NCBI RefSeq assembly: GCF_030530635.1
Contig: NZ_JAUMUL010000009.1
Location: 5,007 to 69,006, forward strand
Reading direction: 5' to 3'
Source of the DNA: Actinomyces sp.
GTDB lineage: Bacteria > Actinomycetota > Actinomycetes > Actinomycetales > Actinomycetaceae
DNA length: 64,000 nt
A model generated the notes under the pieces. That model was not told where the DNA came from. It saw only the letters and a program-made list of their open reading frames with translations, and searched no databases. The position numbers and the translations under genes were made by a program. Of the stretch, positions 34,689-43,214 are shown piece by piece (the stretch's first letter is position 1; each line of letters opens with the position of its first letter).

Positions 34689-36197
34689 GTGGCCGAGGAC
34701 ACCGAAGAGTTCGCCGTCACTATGCGCGGATACGACCGCGCGCAGGTGGATCAGCGATTGGAAGCGCTCAACCGCCAGTTGAGGGATGCCCGCAGAGAGG
34801 TCGCCAGCCTTGATCAACGGGCCATGACCCTGGCCGGCGAGCTTGCTGAGGCGCAGCGCCGTCTGCGGGAGACAGATAAGCCGACTTATGCCGGTCTGGG
34901 CTCGCGCATCGAGCAACTGCTTCGCAACGCCGAGGAGCAGAGCGCCTCCGTCCTGTCCAAGGCAAACGCTGAGGCCAATGCCCTACTGACACGCACCCGC
35001 GCGAATGCCGCGAATCTGTCTGAACGCAGCTCCTCCGAGGCGGCGGCACTCCTGTCGGATGCGCGCCGCGACGCCGCTGAACTTCGTACGCGATCCGAGA
35101 ATGAGGCGGAGACCACTCTGGCCAATGCCCAGGCGCGTGCAGACGAGCTGGTGGGTACCGCCGAGCGGCGGGCCGCACAGATTTCCGCCGATGCCGAATC
35201 GGATGCCACCGAGTTGCGCGCGACAGCGGAGCGGGAGGCGCAGCTCGTACGTGCCGAGGCGAAGAAGGCCGCCGCAGAACTGGCCATCTCCTCCGAGCGC
35301 GAGACCACCGCCCTGCGTGCCGCGGCCACTCAGGAGGCGGAGGACCTGCGTCGCACGTCCTCAGAGCAGGCCGACGCCATCCTCGCCTCTGCGCGCGAGG
35401 AGGCCAACCTCACTGTCGAGAAGGCCCGCAGCGAGGCCGATGAACTCCTGACCACGGCGCGCCGCGAGTCCGAGGAACTGCGCCGAGTCGCACAGGCCGA
35501 GGCCGAGTCCGCACGCGCGGAGGCAGCCGAATTGCGTCAGCAGGCAACGCTCGATGTCGCCGCAGCGCACGAGGCCGCCGCAAAGGAGGATGCCGCCGCT
35601 CACGAGGAGACGCGTGCCCGCATCGCCGAGATGCACGAGCAGGCCCAAGCACAGGCCGCTGCAGCCGAGTCCCGATTGCAGGAGGCGCTAGAGCGTGCCG
35701 AGGCGGTGCGGGCCCAGACGGATCAGTCCGCGCAGGCGCGCCGTGAGGAGTCCATTCGTCAGGCGGAGGAGATTCTGCAACAGGCCCGGGATGAGGCGAA
35801 GCAGATGGTCGATGACGCCCGGGCCGACGCGGATGCTGAGAAGTCGGCGGCCGCCCGGGAGGTGGAGGAGCTGGAGCGTCAGCGCGACTCCGTGGCCAAT
35901 TACTTGGACGAGATGCGCGGTGTTCTCGGCAATATCATTCCCCCCACACCGGTCTTCTCCGATGTGATCGCCGAGGTCGTGAACGTCGAAGGGGCAGATA
36001 TCACGGCACCGGATGCGACGGCGGATGCAGCCGCCGATGACGCCGAAACGGACACTGTCCCCAACCGGGACCAGGCCGCAGCCGACACGAACGCGGCAGC
36101 GGATGCACCCGCAGTTGATCCGGACTCGGATGCCGATGCCACCGCCAATACCACCAACAAGCCGCGGACTCCACGCGGCAAGAAGCTGGTCTCCTGA
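34689..36197 (+). CDS. Long hendecad coiled-coil protein with DivIVA-like N-terminus (Scy/Wag31-type)
   Basis: A 502-residue cytoplasmic protein. Residues 5-65 resemble the DivIVA N-terminal domain (FAVTMRGYDRAQVDQRLEAL). A helical rod covers about residues 80-400, built on an 11-residue period with Ala, Leu and Ala at fixed places. The C-terminal 90 residues are acidic and Ala/Asp-rich and end in a basic tip (RTPRGKKLVS). Streptomyces Scy and FilP and mycobacterial Wag31 have the same kind of build and organise polar growth, so a role in polarity or cell-shape scaffolding is the best guess. GTG 34689 has AGGAGGAG 8 nt upstream. It is transcribed alone and ends at a strong hairpin. Confidence 0.82.
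   Translation: MAEDTEEFAVTMRGYDRAQVDQRLEALNRQLRDARREVASLDQRAMTLAGELAEAQRRLRETDKPTYAGLGSRIEQLLRNAEEQSASVLSKANAEANALLTRTRANAANLSERSSSEAAALLSDARRDAAELRTRSENEAETTLANAQARADELVGTAERRAAQISADAESDATELRATAEREAQLVRAEAKKAAAELAISSERETTALRAAATQEAEDLRRTSSEQADAILASAREEANLTVEKARSEADELLTTARRESEELRRVAQAEAESARAEAAELRQQATLDVAAAHEAAAKEDAAAHEETRARIAEMHEQAQAQAAAAESRLQEALERAEAVRAQTDQSAQARREESIRQAEEILQQARDEAKQMVDDARADADAEKSAAAREVEELERQRDSVANYLDEMRGVLGNIIPPTPVFSDVIAEVVNVEGADITAPDATADAAADDAETDTVPNRDQAAADTNAAADAPAVDPDSDADATANTTNKPRTPRGKKLVS
34932..35525 (+). repeat. Array of 18 in-register 11-residue coding repeats
   Basis: Residues 82-279 of the coiled-coil protein divide without gaps into 18 units of 11 residues. Position 4 is mostly Ala, position 7 or 8 Leu/Ile/Val, position 11 mostly Ala; examples are SSEAAALLSDA, SEQADAILASA and RSEADELLTTA. 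About 11 further, weaker units follow. Hendecads give a nearly straight or slightly right-handed coiled coil, unlike the usual 7-residue pattern. Confidence 0.8.
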
Positions 36198-36207
36198 CGC
36201 ACCACCC

Positions 36208-36245
36208 GTCGGAGCCGGGCTCCGCCGCCAGAGTCCGGCTCCGAC
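36208..36245. terminator. Terminator between convergent genes
   Basis: GTCGGAGCCGG pairs with CCGGCTCCGAC (11 bp) round a 16-nt loop, 10 bp after the coiled-coil gene and 36 bp from the GntR stop. Confidence 0.75.
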
Positions 36246-36281
36246 GCTCTGGCCCTGCCTGTCATCCGCTGCAGGTGCCGA

Positions 36282-36704
36282 TCAGGGCCAGGCCCGACGG
36301 ACCATGTCGAGCGTGTCATCCACGGACACGCCCAGGGCGTGCATGGTAGTGACAAAACGCTGTACCTCACGTTCACTCGCCGCCCCCGACTGGTCCCGGA
36401 CGAATGTGCCGCGACGACCACGTCCTTCGATGTACCCCTGGATCTCGAGTGCCCGATAGGCCTTCGCCGCCGTATTGACGGCGATGTTCAGATCGGTGGC
36501 GAGCGCACGCGTGGGAGGCAGACGGGTACCTGCCGGCAGGATGCCAGCATCGATGTCAGCACTGACAGCTGCGCAGATCTGCGAGAAGACCGGCACCGTG
36601 GAGCTTGGGTCCAGGCGGATGTCGAGCGGGGCGAACCGGGGCATGGATATCGACGGCGCGGTCGGTTTGGAAAGGTGTTGCGGGGGCTGAGCGGGCGTGT
36701 CCAT
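36282..36704 (-). CDS. GntR family regulator, small YtrA-like
   Basis: About 140 residues from ATG 36704. The winged helix-turn-helix spans roughly residues 25-95 (PVFSQICAAVSADIDAGIL, LPPTRALATDLNIAVNTAAKAYRALEIQGYIEGRGRRGTFV), followed by a short helical tail (FVTTMHALGVSVDDTLDMVRRAW). There is no ligand domain. An in-frame GTG or ATG further upstream would run into the divergent promoter. Its target is not obvious: unlike the first GntR gene, no ABC operon follows, and the neighbours are a coiled-coil gene and a divergent unknown gene. Confidence 0.85.
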   Translation of the reverse strand: MDTPAQPPQHLSKPTAPSISMPRFAPLDIRLDPSSTVPVFSQICAAVSADIDAGILPAGTRLPPTRALATDLNIAVNTAAKAYRALEIQGYIEGRGRRGTFVRDQSGAASEREVQRFVTTMHALGVSVDDTLDMVRRAWP

Positions 36705-36757
36705 GCTTCTAGTGTGCGACAACAATGCGAGTTACACCACACTTACGCCGCGTCTCG

Positions 36758-36763
36758 TAGGCT
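36758..36763 (+). promoter_or_regulatory. -10 box of a leaderless gene
   Basis: TAGGCT lies exactly 6 nt before ATG 36770, in the divergent gap shared with the GntR gene. Confidence 0.55.
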
Positions 36764-36769
36764 ATACGC

Positions 36770-37306
36770 ATGCCCCTCTCCGATACCGACTCCTTCCCCG
36801 CACGCTCCACATCCGGCACCGATGACCGCTTGGAGTCACCAGGGTCCGCCGACGTCGCGCATGCCGGCAGGCCGGAGGCTGACTGGGCGCAACGCCGTCG
36901 TGACGCGGCCTCGGAGCGGGCCCGCATGCTTGCGGCGCGGCAGGATGCGGAGCACCGACGAGCCGCGCGCATCGTGTCCTTGTTCGTCGCTGTGGCCGAG
37001 GCGGAGGGACTAGAGGCGGCACCGCTGCGGGTGCGGGGCTACGGGGGCGGGTCGGCGCGTACCCCGCTGAACGGCTGGTATCTGCGCCAGGACCAGTCGG
37101 TGGCGATTGACACTGCGGGTCGCTTCTACATCCTCACCCGGTCACTCAGTATGCGCGATCGACTGTTCGGGGTGACGCCTACAGAAGAACCGGTGCCCAT
37201 GACAATCGGCGAAGGCGGACGCGACGGGGACATCGTGCCGCTGCGCACCGCTCTGGACCGGCTGCTACCGGGCTGGGAGAAGCGCTCCCCCGATCCCCTG
37301 GCCTGA
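36770..37306 (+). CDS. Conserved hypothetical protein
   Basis: A 178-residue cytoplasmic protein I cannot assign. The first 45 residues are Ser/Asp-rich and probably disordered. Then comes a basic helix (QRRRDAASERARMLAARQDAEHRRAARIV), and from residue 70 an alpha/beta domain with LRVRGYGGGSARTPLNGWYLRQDQSVAIDTAGRFYILT. No catalytic motif is evident. The TAGGCT box 6 nt before the ATG supports this start and a leaderless message. It is divergent from the GntR gene and convergent with the zinc-ribbon gene. Confidence 0.75.
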   Translation: MPLSDTDSFPARSTSGTDDRLESPGSADVAHAGRPEADWAQRRRDAASERARMLAARQDAEHRRAARIVSLFVAVAEAEGLEAAPLRVRGYGGGSARTPLNGWYLRQDQSVAIDTAGRFYILTRSLSMRDRLFGVTPTEEPVPMTIGEGGRDGDIVPLRTALDRLLPGWEKRSPDPLA

Positions 37307-37317
37307 AACCGCTCTTG

Positions 37318-37617
37318 TCACCACAGGCCACGTTCCCAGCAGGAGGTGTGCCAGTGGCGCCGCTCCTCAAGGCCGCGTTCAGGGCCGAACAACGACTCGT
37401 TGCTCCAAGCCACGATATGCGGAGTACCGGCGGGAATCGTCTGGTTACAGCCCGGGCAGATGTAGGGCTTCCCCCCTCCTCGTACCTGCCGCACGGTGAA
37501 CTGCGCACCCCCGGGGCCGGCCTGAGTACGTGGCAGGGAGGACAGGCGGTCCATGTCAAGGGGCCTGTGCCCCGCCCCGTAGGGCCTTTTGGAGCTGCGG
37601 GATCCTCGACGTGCCAT
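37318..37617 (-). CDS. Small zinc-ribbon protein
   Basis: A 99-residue protein with a basic N-terminus (MARRGSRSSKRPYG) and a likely zinc site: C-x2-C in ICPGCNQTI, plus His in GTPHIVAW and H-x3-C in RHWHTSCW. Proteins of this size and pattern recur in actinobacteria, sometimes annotated only as ATP/GTP-binding or HNH-like, without known function. ATG 37617 has no Shine-Dalgarno; TACAGT lies 7 nt upstream, which predicts a leaderless message. Nucleic-acid binding is a reasonable guess from the basic tail. Confidence 0.75.
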   Translation of the reverse strand: MARRGSRSSKRPYGAGHRPLDMDRLSSLPRTQAGPGGAQFTVRQVRGGGKPYICPGCNQTIPAGTPHIVAWSNESLFGPERGLEERRHWHTSCWERGLW

Positions 37618-37624
37618 GGAGACG

Positions 37625-37630
37625 ACTGTA
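37625..37630 (-). promoter_or_regulatory. -10 box of the zinc-ribbon gene (leaderless)
   Basis: On the minus strand TACAGT is followed by 7 nt and then the start ATG. Confidence 0.5.
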
Positions 37631-37708
37631 GCGCGCCGACCACTTCAACCGATATCGGGACGTGACTTCGAGCGGTCTCGGTGCAGGCGGGTGCGGGAAC
37701 GCCTGCGT

Positions 37709-38014
37709 TCAGCCTTTCACGGAGCCGGCCATCAGGCCGCCGACGAAGTACTTGCCGAGGAAGATGTATACCAGCAGCGTCGGCACGGAGGCGATCAGCG
37801 CGCCGGACATTGAGGCGCCGTAATCGGCCATGATCGAGCCGTGCGCCAGGTTGTTCAGCGCCAGCGTAACCGGTCCGGACTGAGCCCCGCCGCCGAAGAA
37901 CAGGGCGAATAGGAAGTCGTTCCAGGCACTGGTGAACTGCCAGATGATCACCACCACGAAGCTGGGCACCGAGATGGGCAGCACTACCGAGAAGTAAGTG
38001 CGCAGCATCCCGGC
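37709..38014 (-). pseudogene. 3' remnant of a sugar ABC transporter permease (MalG type)
   Basis: About 100 codons match only the last third of a MalG-type inner-membrane permease: the tail of the EAA loop (LRTYFSVVLPISVPS), the helix with WQFTSAWNDFLFALFF, and the last helix ending VGGLMAGSVKG. The front part, including four membrane helices and the Glu-Ala-Ala-Asp-Gly core, is missing. Similarity stops near 38012, only about 60 bp from the mdh terminator. There is no partner permease or binding protein beside it. It looks like the trace of a deletion; no mobile element remains to explain it. Confidence 0.8.
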
Positions 38015-38070
38015 TCTTCGCGTTTGAGGGTGTGGTTGGTGGCTTGCGTCCCGGTTAACGCGAAAACTAA

Positions 38071-38101
38071 GGACCCCGACTCCGCAGCGGAGCCGGGGTC
38101 C
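38071..38101 (-). terminator. Terminator downstream of mdh
   Basis: GGACCCC/GGGGTCC and an inner CTCCG/CGGAG form one hairpin. On the minus strand it is followed by a T-rich stretch (TTAGTTTT). Confidence 0.8.
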
Positions 38102-38122
38102 CGAGATCGCCAGCGACCGGAC

Positions 38123-39109
38123 TCAGATCAGGCCCATGTCGGCGACGGCGTTCTTCTCCTCGACGAGTTCCGCAGCGGAGGCGTCGATCTTCGTACGGGA
38201 GAAGTCGTCGATCTCCAGGCCCTGAACGATCTTCCACTCCCCGTTCTCGGCAGTGCAGGGGAAGGAGGAAATGACGCCCTCGGGGACCCCGTAGGAGCCG
38301 TCGGACATGACCGCCGCCGAGGTCCACGCCGAGGTGGTGCCCAGGCACCAGTCGCGGACGTGGTCGATGGCGGCCGAGGCGACCGAGGCGGCCGAGGAGG
38401 CGCCGCGGGCCTCAATGATGGCAGCGCCGCGCTTGGCGACGGTGGGGATGAAGTCATCCTCCACCCACGTACGGTCGGCCAGAATGTCGGTGACCGGCTC
38501 TCCCTTGATGGTCGCCTGCGTCAGGTCGGGGTACTGGGTGGTGGAGTGGTTGCCCCAGATGGTGACTTTGTCGATGTCGGAGACGTGGCAGTTGGCCTTA
38601 GCGGCCAGCTGGGCCAGGGCCCGGTTGTGGTCCAGGCGGGTCATCGCGGTGAAGCGGGAGGCCGGGATGTCGCCGGCGTGTGAGGCGGCAATGAGCGCGT
38701 TGGTGTTGGCGGGGTTGCCGACCACGAGCACCTTGATGTCGTCGGCGGCGCCGGCGCCGAGAGCCTCACCCTGGGGGCCGAAGATGCCGCCGTTGGCGGA
38801 CAGCAGGTCGGAGCGCTCCATGCCGGCCTTGCGCGGCATGGAGCCGACCAGGAAGGCGATATTGGCGCCCTCGAAGGCCTGCTTGGGGTCGTCGAAGATG
38901 TCGACGGTGCCGAGCGTGGAGAAGGCCGAGTCGAACAGCTCCATGGCAGTCCCCTCGGCAGCCTTGACGGCCTGCGGGATCTCGAGCAGACGCAGGTTGA
39001 CGCGCTGGTCGGGGCCGAGCAGCGCGCCGGAGGCGATGCGGAACAGCAGCGCATAGCCGATATTGCCGGCGGCGCCGGTGACGGTGATGTTGACGGGGGC
39101 GTTGGCCAT
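38123..39109 (-). CDS. mdh: Malate dehydrogenase
   Basis: A 328-residue NAD-dependent enzyme of the cytosolic-type family, oxidising malate to oxaloacetate or running in reverse in mixed-acid metabolism. Motifs: the nucleotide-binding GAAGNIGYALL (residue 12), substrate Arg residues in MPRKAGMERSDLL, VGNPANTNA, the MTRLDHNRA Asp/Arg pair, and the catalytic His in IWGNHSTTQYPD. Length is normal. The ATG is followed by MANAPVNITVTG; a TAGGCT box lies about 50 nt upstream. The gene is monocistronic, with a clear terminator. Confidence 0.96.
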   Translation of the reverse strand: MANAPVNITVTGAAGNIGYALLFRIASGALLGPDQRVNLRLLEIPQAVKAAEGTAMELFDSAFSTLGTVDIFDDPKQAFEGANIAFLVGSMPRKAGMERSDLLSANGGIFGPQGEALGAGAADDIKVLVVGNPANTNALIAASHAGDIPASRFTAMTRLDHNRALAQLAAKANCHVSDIDKVTIWGNHSTTQYPDLTQATIKGEPVTDILADRTWVEDDFIPTVAKRGAAIIEARGASSAASVASAAIDHVRDWCLGTTSAWTSAAVMSDGSYGVPEGVISSFPCTAENGEWKIVQGLEIDDFSRTKIDASAAELVEEKNAVADMGLI

Positions 39110-39160
39110 GAAGGACTCCTTCGAGACGATCGGTTGGGGCCCCGGGGGGCCGGTGCGCCA

Positions 39161-39166
39161 AGCCTA
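39161..39166 (-). promoter_or_regulatory. -10 box of mdh
   Basis: TAGGCT on the minus strand, about 52 nt before the mdh ATG. Confidence 0.45.
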
Positions 39167-39431
39167 TGCCGTGACCTGAGCGAGTGGTTAGGACAATGGC
39201 CGGAGCGGCCGCCGCCGGCCGGGGAGATCTGGGCGACATCTCGACAGCGGGGTCCGGTCAGGTCTGCACGAACCACCCGCCGACACCCGCCACACTACGA
39301 GCCCCACCCCCGAAGAGGCGCACCCAAGGCTCTCAACAGTCTCAAACGCGCCGCCAAGCAGACGGGGCTGGACCGCCGTACCCCCGTTTTACGGTCGTAG
39401 CCGGCGGCGATAAGGGCTAGCGCGCAGTGTG
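39167..39431. other. Intergenic region with no recognised feature
   Basis: About 265 bp between the mdh promoter and the stop of the symporter gene. Short open frames here have no ribosome binding site and no family resemblance. I see no hairpin with a T-run, although a terminator for the symporter should lie here. Confidence 0.4.
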
Positions 39432-40823
39432 TCAGCGGCTTACGGCATTGGGACCGGCCGCGGCGGCCGATGCCTTCAACTCCTCGGCGCTGACCACCCC
39501 GTCAATGCTGACCCGGTCCAGGTACTTCATGCCATCGAAGGCGAGCTCGCGGGTGTTCTCCGGGTCGCCCTCGGGGCCGATGCGGCCGTGGGCGAGCCGG
39601 TCGACGACGATTGCAATGGCGCCGTCGCCGGTGACGTTGGTGGCCGTACCGAAGGCGTCCAGGGCGATGTAGGTGGCGATCATGAGGCCGACCTGGGCGT
39701 CGTCGAAGCCGAGCATGCTGGACAGCAGGCCGGTGGCAGCCATGATCGCGCCGCCGGGCACGCCCGGGGCGGCCACCATGGTGATGCCGAGCATGAAGAT
39801 GAAGCCGATCCACTGGGCGGCGGAGACGCTGATGCCCTGTGTCAGGGCGATGGCGAAGGCGAAGGCGAAGATCTTAGAGGTCGAGCCGGCCAGGTGGATG
39901 GTGGCGCACAGCGGTACGGTGAAGGAGGCGACGGCGTCGGCCACCCCGTTCTTGCGGGCCTGCCGCAGTGTCACCGGGATGGTGGCGGCCGAGGAGGAGG
40001 TGCCCAGCGCCGTCAGGTAGGCGGGCAGCATGGTGACCAGCGCCTTGAGGGGGTTCTTCCGCCCAACGGCGCCGGCAACCAGATATTGAATGCCGAGAAT
40101 CACCACCTCCAGCGCCAACACCACCACTACCACGCGCAGCAGCGTGTGCATGATCGCCCAGGCCTCGCCGGTGTAGGTCAGGTTCAGGAAGATGCCGAAG
40201 ATGTGCAGGGGCAGCAGCGGGATGATGATCCGTTCGATCAGGGCGGTGATGATGGCCCGGAACTCGATGAAGCCCTTGCGCATGACCCCGCGCGGCACCA
40301 TGGACAGTCCGATGCCGATCACGAAGCTGAGCAGCAGCGCGGTCATGACGCTGACCGGGGCGGGCATCTCGACGCTGAAGTAGGTCTCCAGGGCGCTGCC
40401 GGGCTCCTCGACGTCGCTGAGTGTGGTCCCGGTGAGCACCGGCGGGAGGATCGCAGCGCACGCCAGGTAGGTGACGAAGCCGGCGAATAGGGTGGAGCTG
40501 TAGGCGATGGCGGCGGTGACGGCGAGCCAGCGGCCGGCTCCCCGCCCCAGGTCGGCGATTGCAGGGGTGACCAGGCCGATGATGATCAGCGGGATGGAGA
40601 AGCTCAGGAACTGGCTGAACAGGTCGGAGAAGGTTACGAAGATCCTCCCGATCGGGACGGGCACGAGGTGCCTGCCGCCCACCTGGATGGACCCGAGCAG
40701 CAGCGCCAGGATGATGGCGGCCAGCACCCACACCAGGATGCCGCCACGGGCGAGGAACCTACGGACGGGTCCCGAGGACGACTGCTCTTCGGTACGTTCG
40801 GGACGCGGGGATGGATTGCTCAT
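39432..40823 (-). CDS. Dicarboxylate/amino acid:cation symporter (DAACS)
   Basis: A 463-residue membrane protein of the glutamate/aspartate/dicarboxylate:Na+ or H+ symporter family. About eight membrane helices are visible, plus the re-entrant loops: the Ser-rich loop TALGTSSSAATIPVTL (HP1), the TM7-type segment (CATIHLAGSTSKIFAFAF) and the HP2-type APGVPGGAIMAATGLL, then a TM8-like stretch with DAFGTATNVTGDGAIAIVVD. ATG 40823 has GGAAGG 8 nt upstream. Next to mdh a C4-dicarboxylate substrate is attractive, but amino acids are equally possible from sequence. Confidence 0.9.
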   Translation of the reverse strand: MSNPSPRPERTEEQSSSGPVRRFLARGGILVWVLAAIILALLLGSIQVGGRHLVPVPIGRIFVTFSDLFSQFLSFSIPLIIIGLVTPAIADLGRGAGRWLAVTAAIAYSSTLFAGFVTYLACAAILPPVLTGTTLSDVEEPGSALETYFSVEMPAPVSVMTALLLSFVIGIGLSMVPRGVMRKGFIEFRAIITALIERIIIPLLPLHIFGIFLNLTYTGEAWAIMHTLLRVVVVVLALEVVILGIQYLVAGAVGRKNPLKALVTMLPAYLTALGTSSSAATIPVTLRQARKNGVADAVASFTVPLCATIHLAGSTSKIFAFAFAIALTQGISVSAAQWIGFIFMLGITMVAAPGVPGGAIMAATGLLSSMLGFDDAQVGLMIATYIALDAFGTATNVTGDGAIAIVVDRLAHGRIGPEGDPENTRELAFDGMKYLDRVSIDGVVSAEELKASAAAAGPNAVSR

Positions 40824-40969
40824 TGGCTGCCTTCCGGCTGGAATCGGTCGGTCGGTGACCGCTTGCTGGGCGGAAGAATGCCACAGCCTCCCCGTCCTGT
40901 GCGCGACGATATCGCCCAGTGGCCCCCCCACCAGGGCAGCCGTGGAAGCAGGCCGCCCGGCCGAGCCGT

Positions 40970-41341
40970 TCAGCGCACGCGAGGCAGATTCGCGTAGTAG
41001 GACAGGAAGAACAGGCCGATGGCGAGCGCCGCTCCGAAGACCACGTCGAAGGTGCGTCCGCGGGCGCCGATCCAGGTGCCGTCGGGCCGTTGGATCCGGA
41101 TGACGGCCAACGCCGCCACCTCCAGACCGAGCCAGATCACGGCCAGCCGACGATGTCCCAGCAAAGACAGCACCGGCACGGCGGCTAGACACACGGAGAC
41201 GGCGACCACGGCAAGAGTCCGATACCGCTGCTGCCGTTCGGGGCAGTTGCCCTGGGCACCGCCGTCCGGGCCGACGGCGGTGGCATCGGCCCGCTCATGG
41301 GTCGACGGCGTTCCGTCGAACGCCCGGTTCTGGTCGGTCAC
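40970..41341 (-). CDS. DUF3017-like small membrane protein
   Basis: A 123-residue protein with a polar N-terminus of about 42 residues, two or three membrane helices (TLAVVAVSVCLAAVPVLSLL, LAVIWLGLEVAALAVI, VVFGAALAIGLFFLSYYA) and the conserved-looking polar loop RPDGTWIGARGRTFD between the last two. This fits the actinobacterial DUF3017 family; function unknown. GTG 41341 is decided by TAAAGT 7 nt upstream, a leaderless arrangement. It follows purH on the same strand after 48 bp. Confidence 0.75.
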   Translation of the reverse strand: MTDQNRAFDGTPSTHERADATAVGPDGGAQGNCPERQQRYRTLAVVAVSVCLAAVPVLSLLGHRRLAVIWLGLEVAALAVIRIQRPDGTWIGARGRTFDVVFGAALAIGLFFLSYYANLPRVR

Positions 41342-41348
41342 GGCGGCT

Positions 41349-41354
41349 ACTTTA
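41349..41354 (-). promoter_or_regulatory. -10 box of the DUF3017-like gene (leaderless)
   Basis: On the minus strand TAAAGT, then 7 nt, then GTG 41341. Confidence 0.5.
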
Positions 41355-41389
41355 GCCCGTCGGCAGCCAGCCGCGGCAAGGCACGAGCA

Positions 41390-43087
41390 TCAGTGGGCGA
41401 AATGGCGGGTACCGGTCAGATACATGGTCACCCCGGCCGCCTGTGCGGCAGCAATGACCTCTGCGTCACGGATGGAGCCACCCGGCTGAACCACGGCGCG
41501 CACACCGGCGTCAATAAGCACCTCAAGCCCGTCAGCGAAGGGGAAGAACGCGTCTGATGCGGCCACAGCGCCGCGGGCCCGCTCGGGCGCCGGGGCGCCG
41601 GCGAGTTCCACATCGGCGGCGGCATCCCCGGTGGCGCGCTCACCCAGGGTGTTGGCGCGTTCCACGGCCAGCTTGCAGGAGTCGACGCGGTTCACCTGTC
41701 CCATACCGACGCCCACGGTCGCACCGTCCCGGGCCAGCAGGATGGCGTTGGAGCGTACGGCGCGGACCGTGCGCCAGGCGAAGGCCAGGTCCGCGAGGGT
41801 GGCGGCGTCGGCGGCCTCCCCGGCCACCAGTTCCCAGTCGGCCGGCTCATCCCCGGGGGCATTGATGTAGTCGTGCTGCTGGATGACTGCGCCTCCGGAG
41901 ATCCGTTTGATCTCCCAACCGCCGCGCTCGGGCGGGGCGACGACGAGTACGCGCAGGTTCTTCTTGGCCGTCAGGATCTCCAGGGCCTCCTCCGCGTAGC
42001 CCGGGGCGGCGATGACCTCGGTGAAGATCGGCTTGATCTGTCGGGCCATGGCGGCGGTGACGGGGGCGTTGGCGGCGATCACGCCGCCGTAGGCGGACAC
42101 CGGGTCGCAGGCGTGGGCCTTGCGATGGGCCTCGGCCACGTCGCCCGCCGCGGAGACGGCCACGCCGCAGGGATTGGCGTGTTTGATGATCGCCACGCAG
42201 GTGGCCTCGCCGTGGTCGTATGCGGCCCGCACCGCAGCGTCGGTGTCGGTGTAGTTGTTGTAGCTCATGGCCTTGCCGGACAGTTGCACGGCCCCGGCCA
42301 CACCCTGCCCCGATGCGGCACCGAAGGTGGTGTAGACGGCGGCCCGCTGATGGGGGTTCTCCCCGTAGCGCAGAACGTTCCGGCGCGTATAGGCATCCCC
42401 GACATAGGCGGGCGGCGCGGGCGCGGCGCCGTCGGGCGCCTCGGCCTCGACTTGCCCGGCGAACCAGGAGGCGACGGCGGTGTCATAGGCCGCCGTGTGG
42501 GCGTAGGCGGCTGCCGCCAGGGCGCGACGACGTTCAAGGTCGAATCCCCCCGCGGCGACAGCCTCCACGACCTCCTCATAGCGGGCCGGGTCTACCACCA
42601 CCGCCACCGAAGGATGGTTCTTGGCGGCGGCCCGCACCAGCGCCGGGCCGCCGATGTCTATCTGCTCCACGCAGGCGTCGAAGTCGGCGCCGGAGGCGAC
42701 CGTCCGGTTGAAGGGGTAGAGGTTGACCACCACCAAGTCGATCGGGGCGGCCTCCAAGTCCGCCAACTGGGCCACATGTTCGGGTCGGCGGCGGTCGGCG
42801 AGGATACCGGCGTGAATCCGCGGGTGCAGGGTCTTGACGCGCCCGTCCAGGCACTCTGGAAAGCCGGTGACATCCTCGACGGCGGTCACGGGCAGGCCTG
42901 CGGCCGCGATCACTGCGGCGGTGGAGCCGGTTGAGATGATCTCGACGCCCTGAGCGGTCAGGGCGGCAGCCAGCTCACGCAAACCGGTCTTGTCGTATAC
43001 CGAGACCAGGGCGCGACGGATTGGCATGCGACCGGCGCCGGTAGGGATGGCGGGGTCGGCGGTCGCTGACGGGGTCCGAGCGGTCAT
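41390..43087 (-). CDS. purH: Bifunctional AICAR transformylase/IMP cyclohydrolase PurH
   Basis: A 565-residue enzyme for the last two steps of IMP synthesis. The N-terminal cyclohydrolase (MGS-like) domain has ALVSVYDKTGL, STGSTA and GFPECLDGRVKTLHP; the C-terminal transformylase has RYGENPHQRAA, KAMSYNNYTDTDAA, the catalytic Lys-His pair in IIKHANPCG, and ends GSIRDAEVI...MYLTGTRHFAH. ATG 43087 has AGGAG 6 nt upstream; longer in-frame starts lack one. The DUF6350/PerM gene lies upstream on the same strand, as in mycobacteria. Confidence 0.97.
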   Translation of the reverse strand: MTARTPSATADPAIPTGAGRMPIRRALVSVYDKTGLRELAAALTAQGVEIISTGSTAAVIAAAGLPVTAVEDVTGFPECLDGRVKTLHPRIHAGILADRRRPEHVAQLADLEAAPIDLVVVNLYPFNRTVASGADFDACVEQIDIGGPALVRAAAKNHPSVAVVVDPARYEEVVEAVAAGGFDLERRRALAAAAYAHTAAYDTAVASWFAGQVEAEAPDGAAPAPPAYVGDAYTRRNVLRYGENPHQRAAVYTTFGAASGQGVAGAVQLSGKAMSYNNYTDTDAAVRAAYDHGEATCVAIIKHANPCGVAVSAAGDVAEAHRKAHACDPVSAYGGVIAANAPVTAAMARQIKPIFTEVIAAPGYAEEALEILTAKKNLRVLVVAPPERGGWEIKRISGGAVIQQHDYINAPGDEPADWELVAGEAADAATLADLAFAWRTVRAVRSNAILLARDGATVGVGMGQVNRVDSCKLAVERANTLGERATGDAAADVELAGAPAPERARGAVAASDAFFPFADGLEVLIDAGVRAVVQPGGSIRDAEVIAAAQAAGVTMYLTGTRHFAH

Positions 43088-43214
43088 GAATGCTCCTAGT
43101 TTTGCCGGTGGCGGCGGGACGCCCAGGCGGGCGACGCCCCGTTGAGGGTTACCGGTGTCCGGCCGGCCGCTCCCCGGTGGTGCCCCACCCTCGCCAGTCG
43201 CGGCCGCATCCAGC

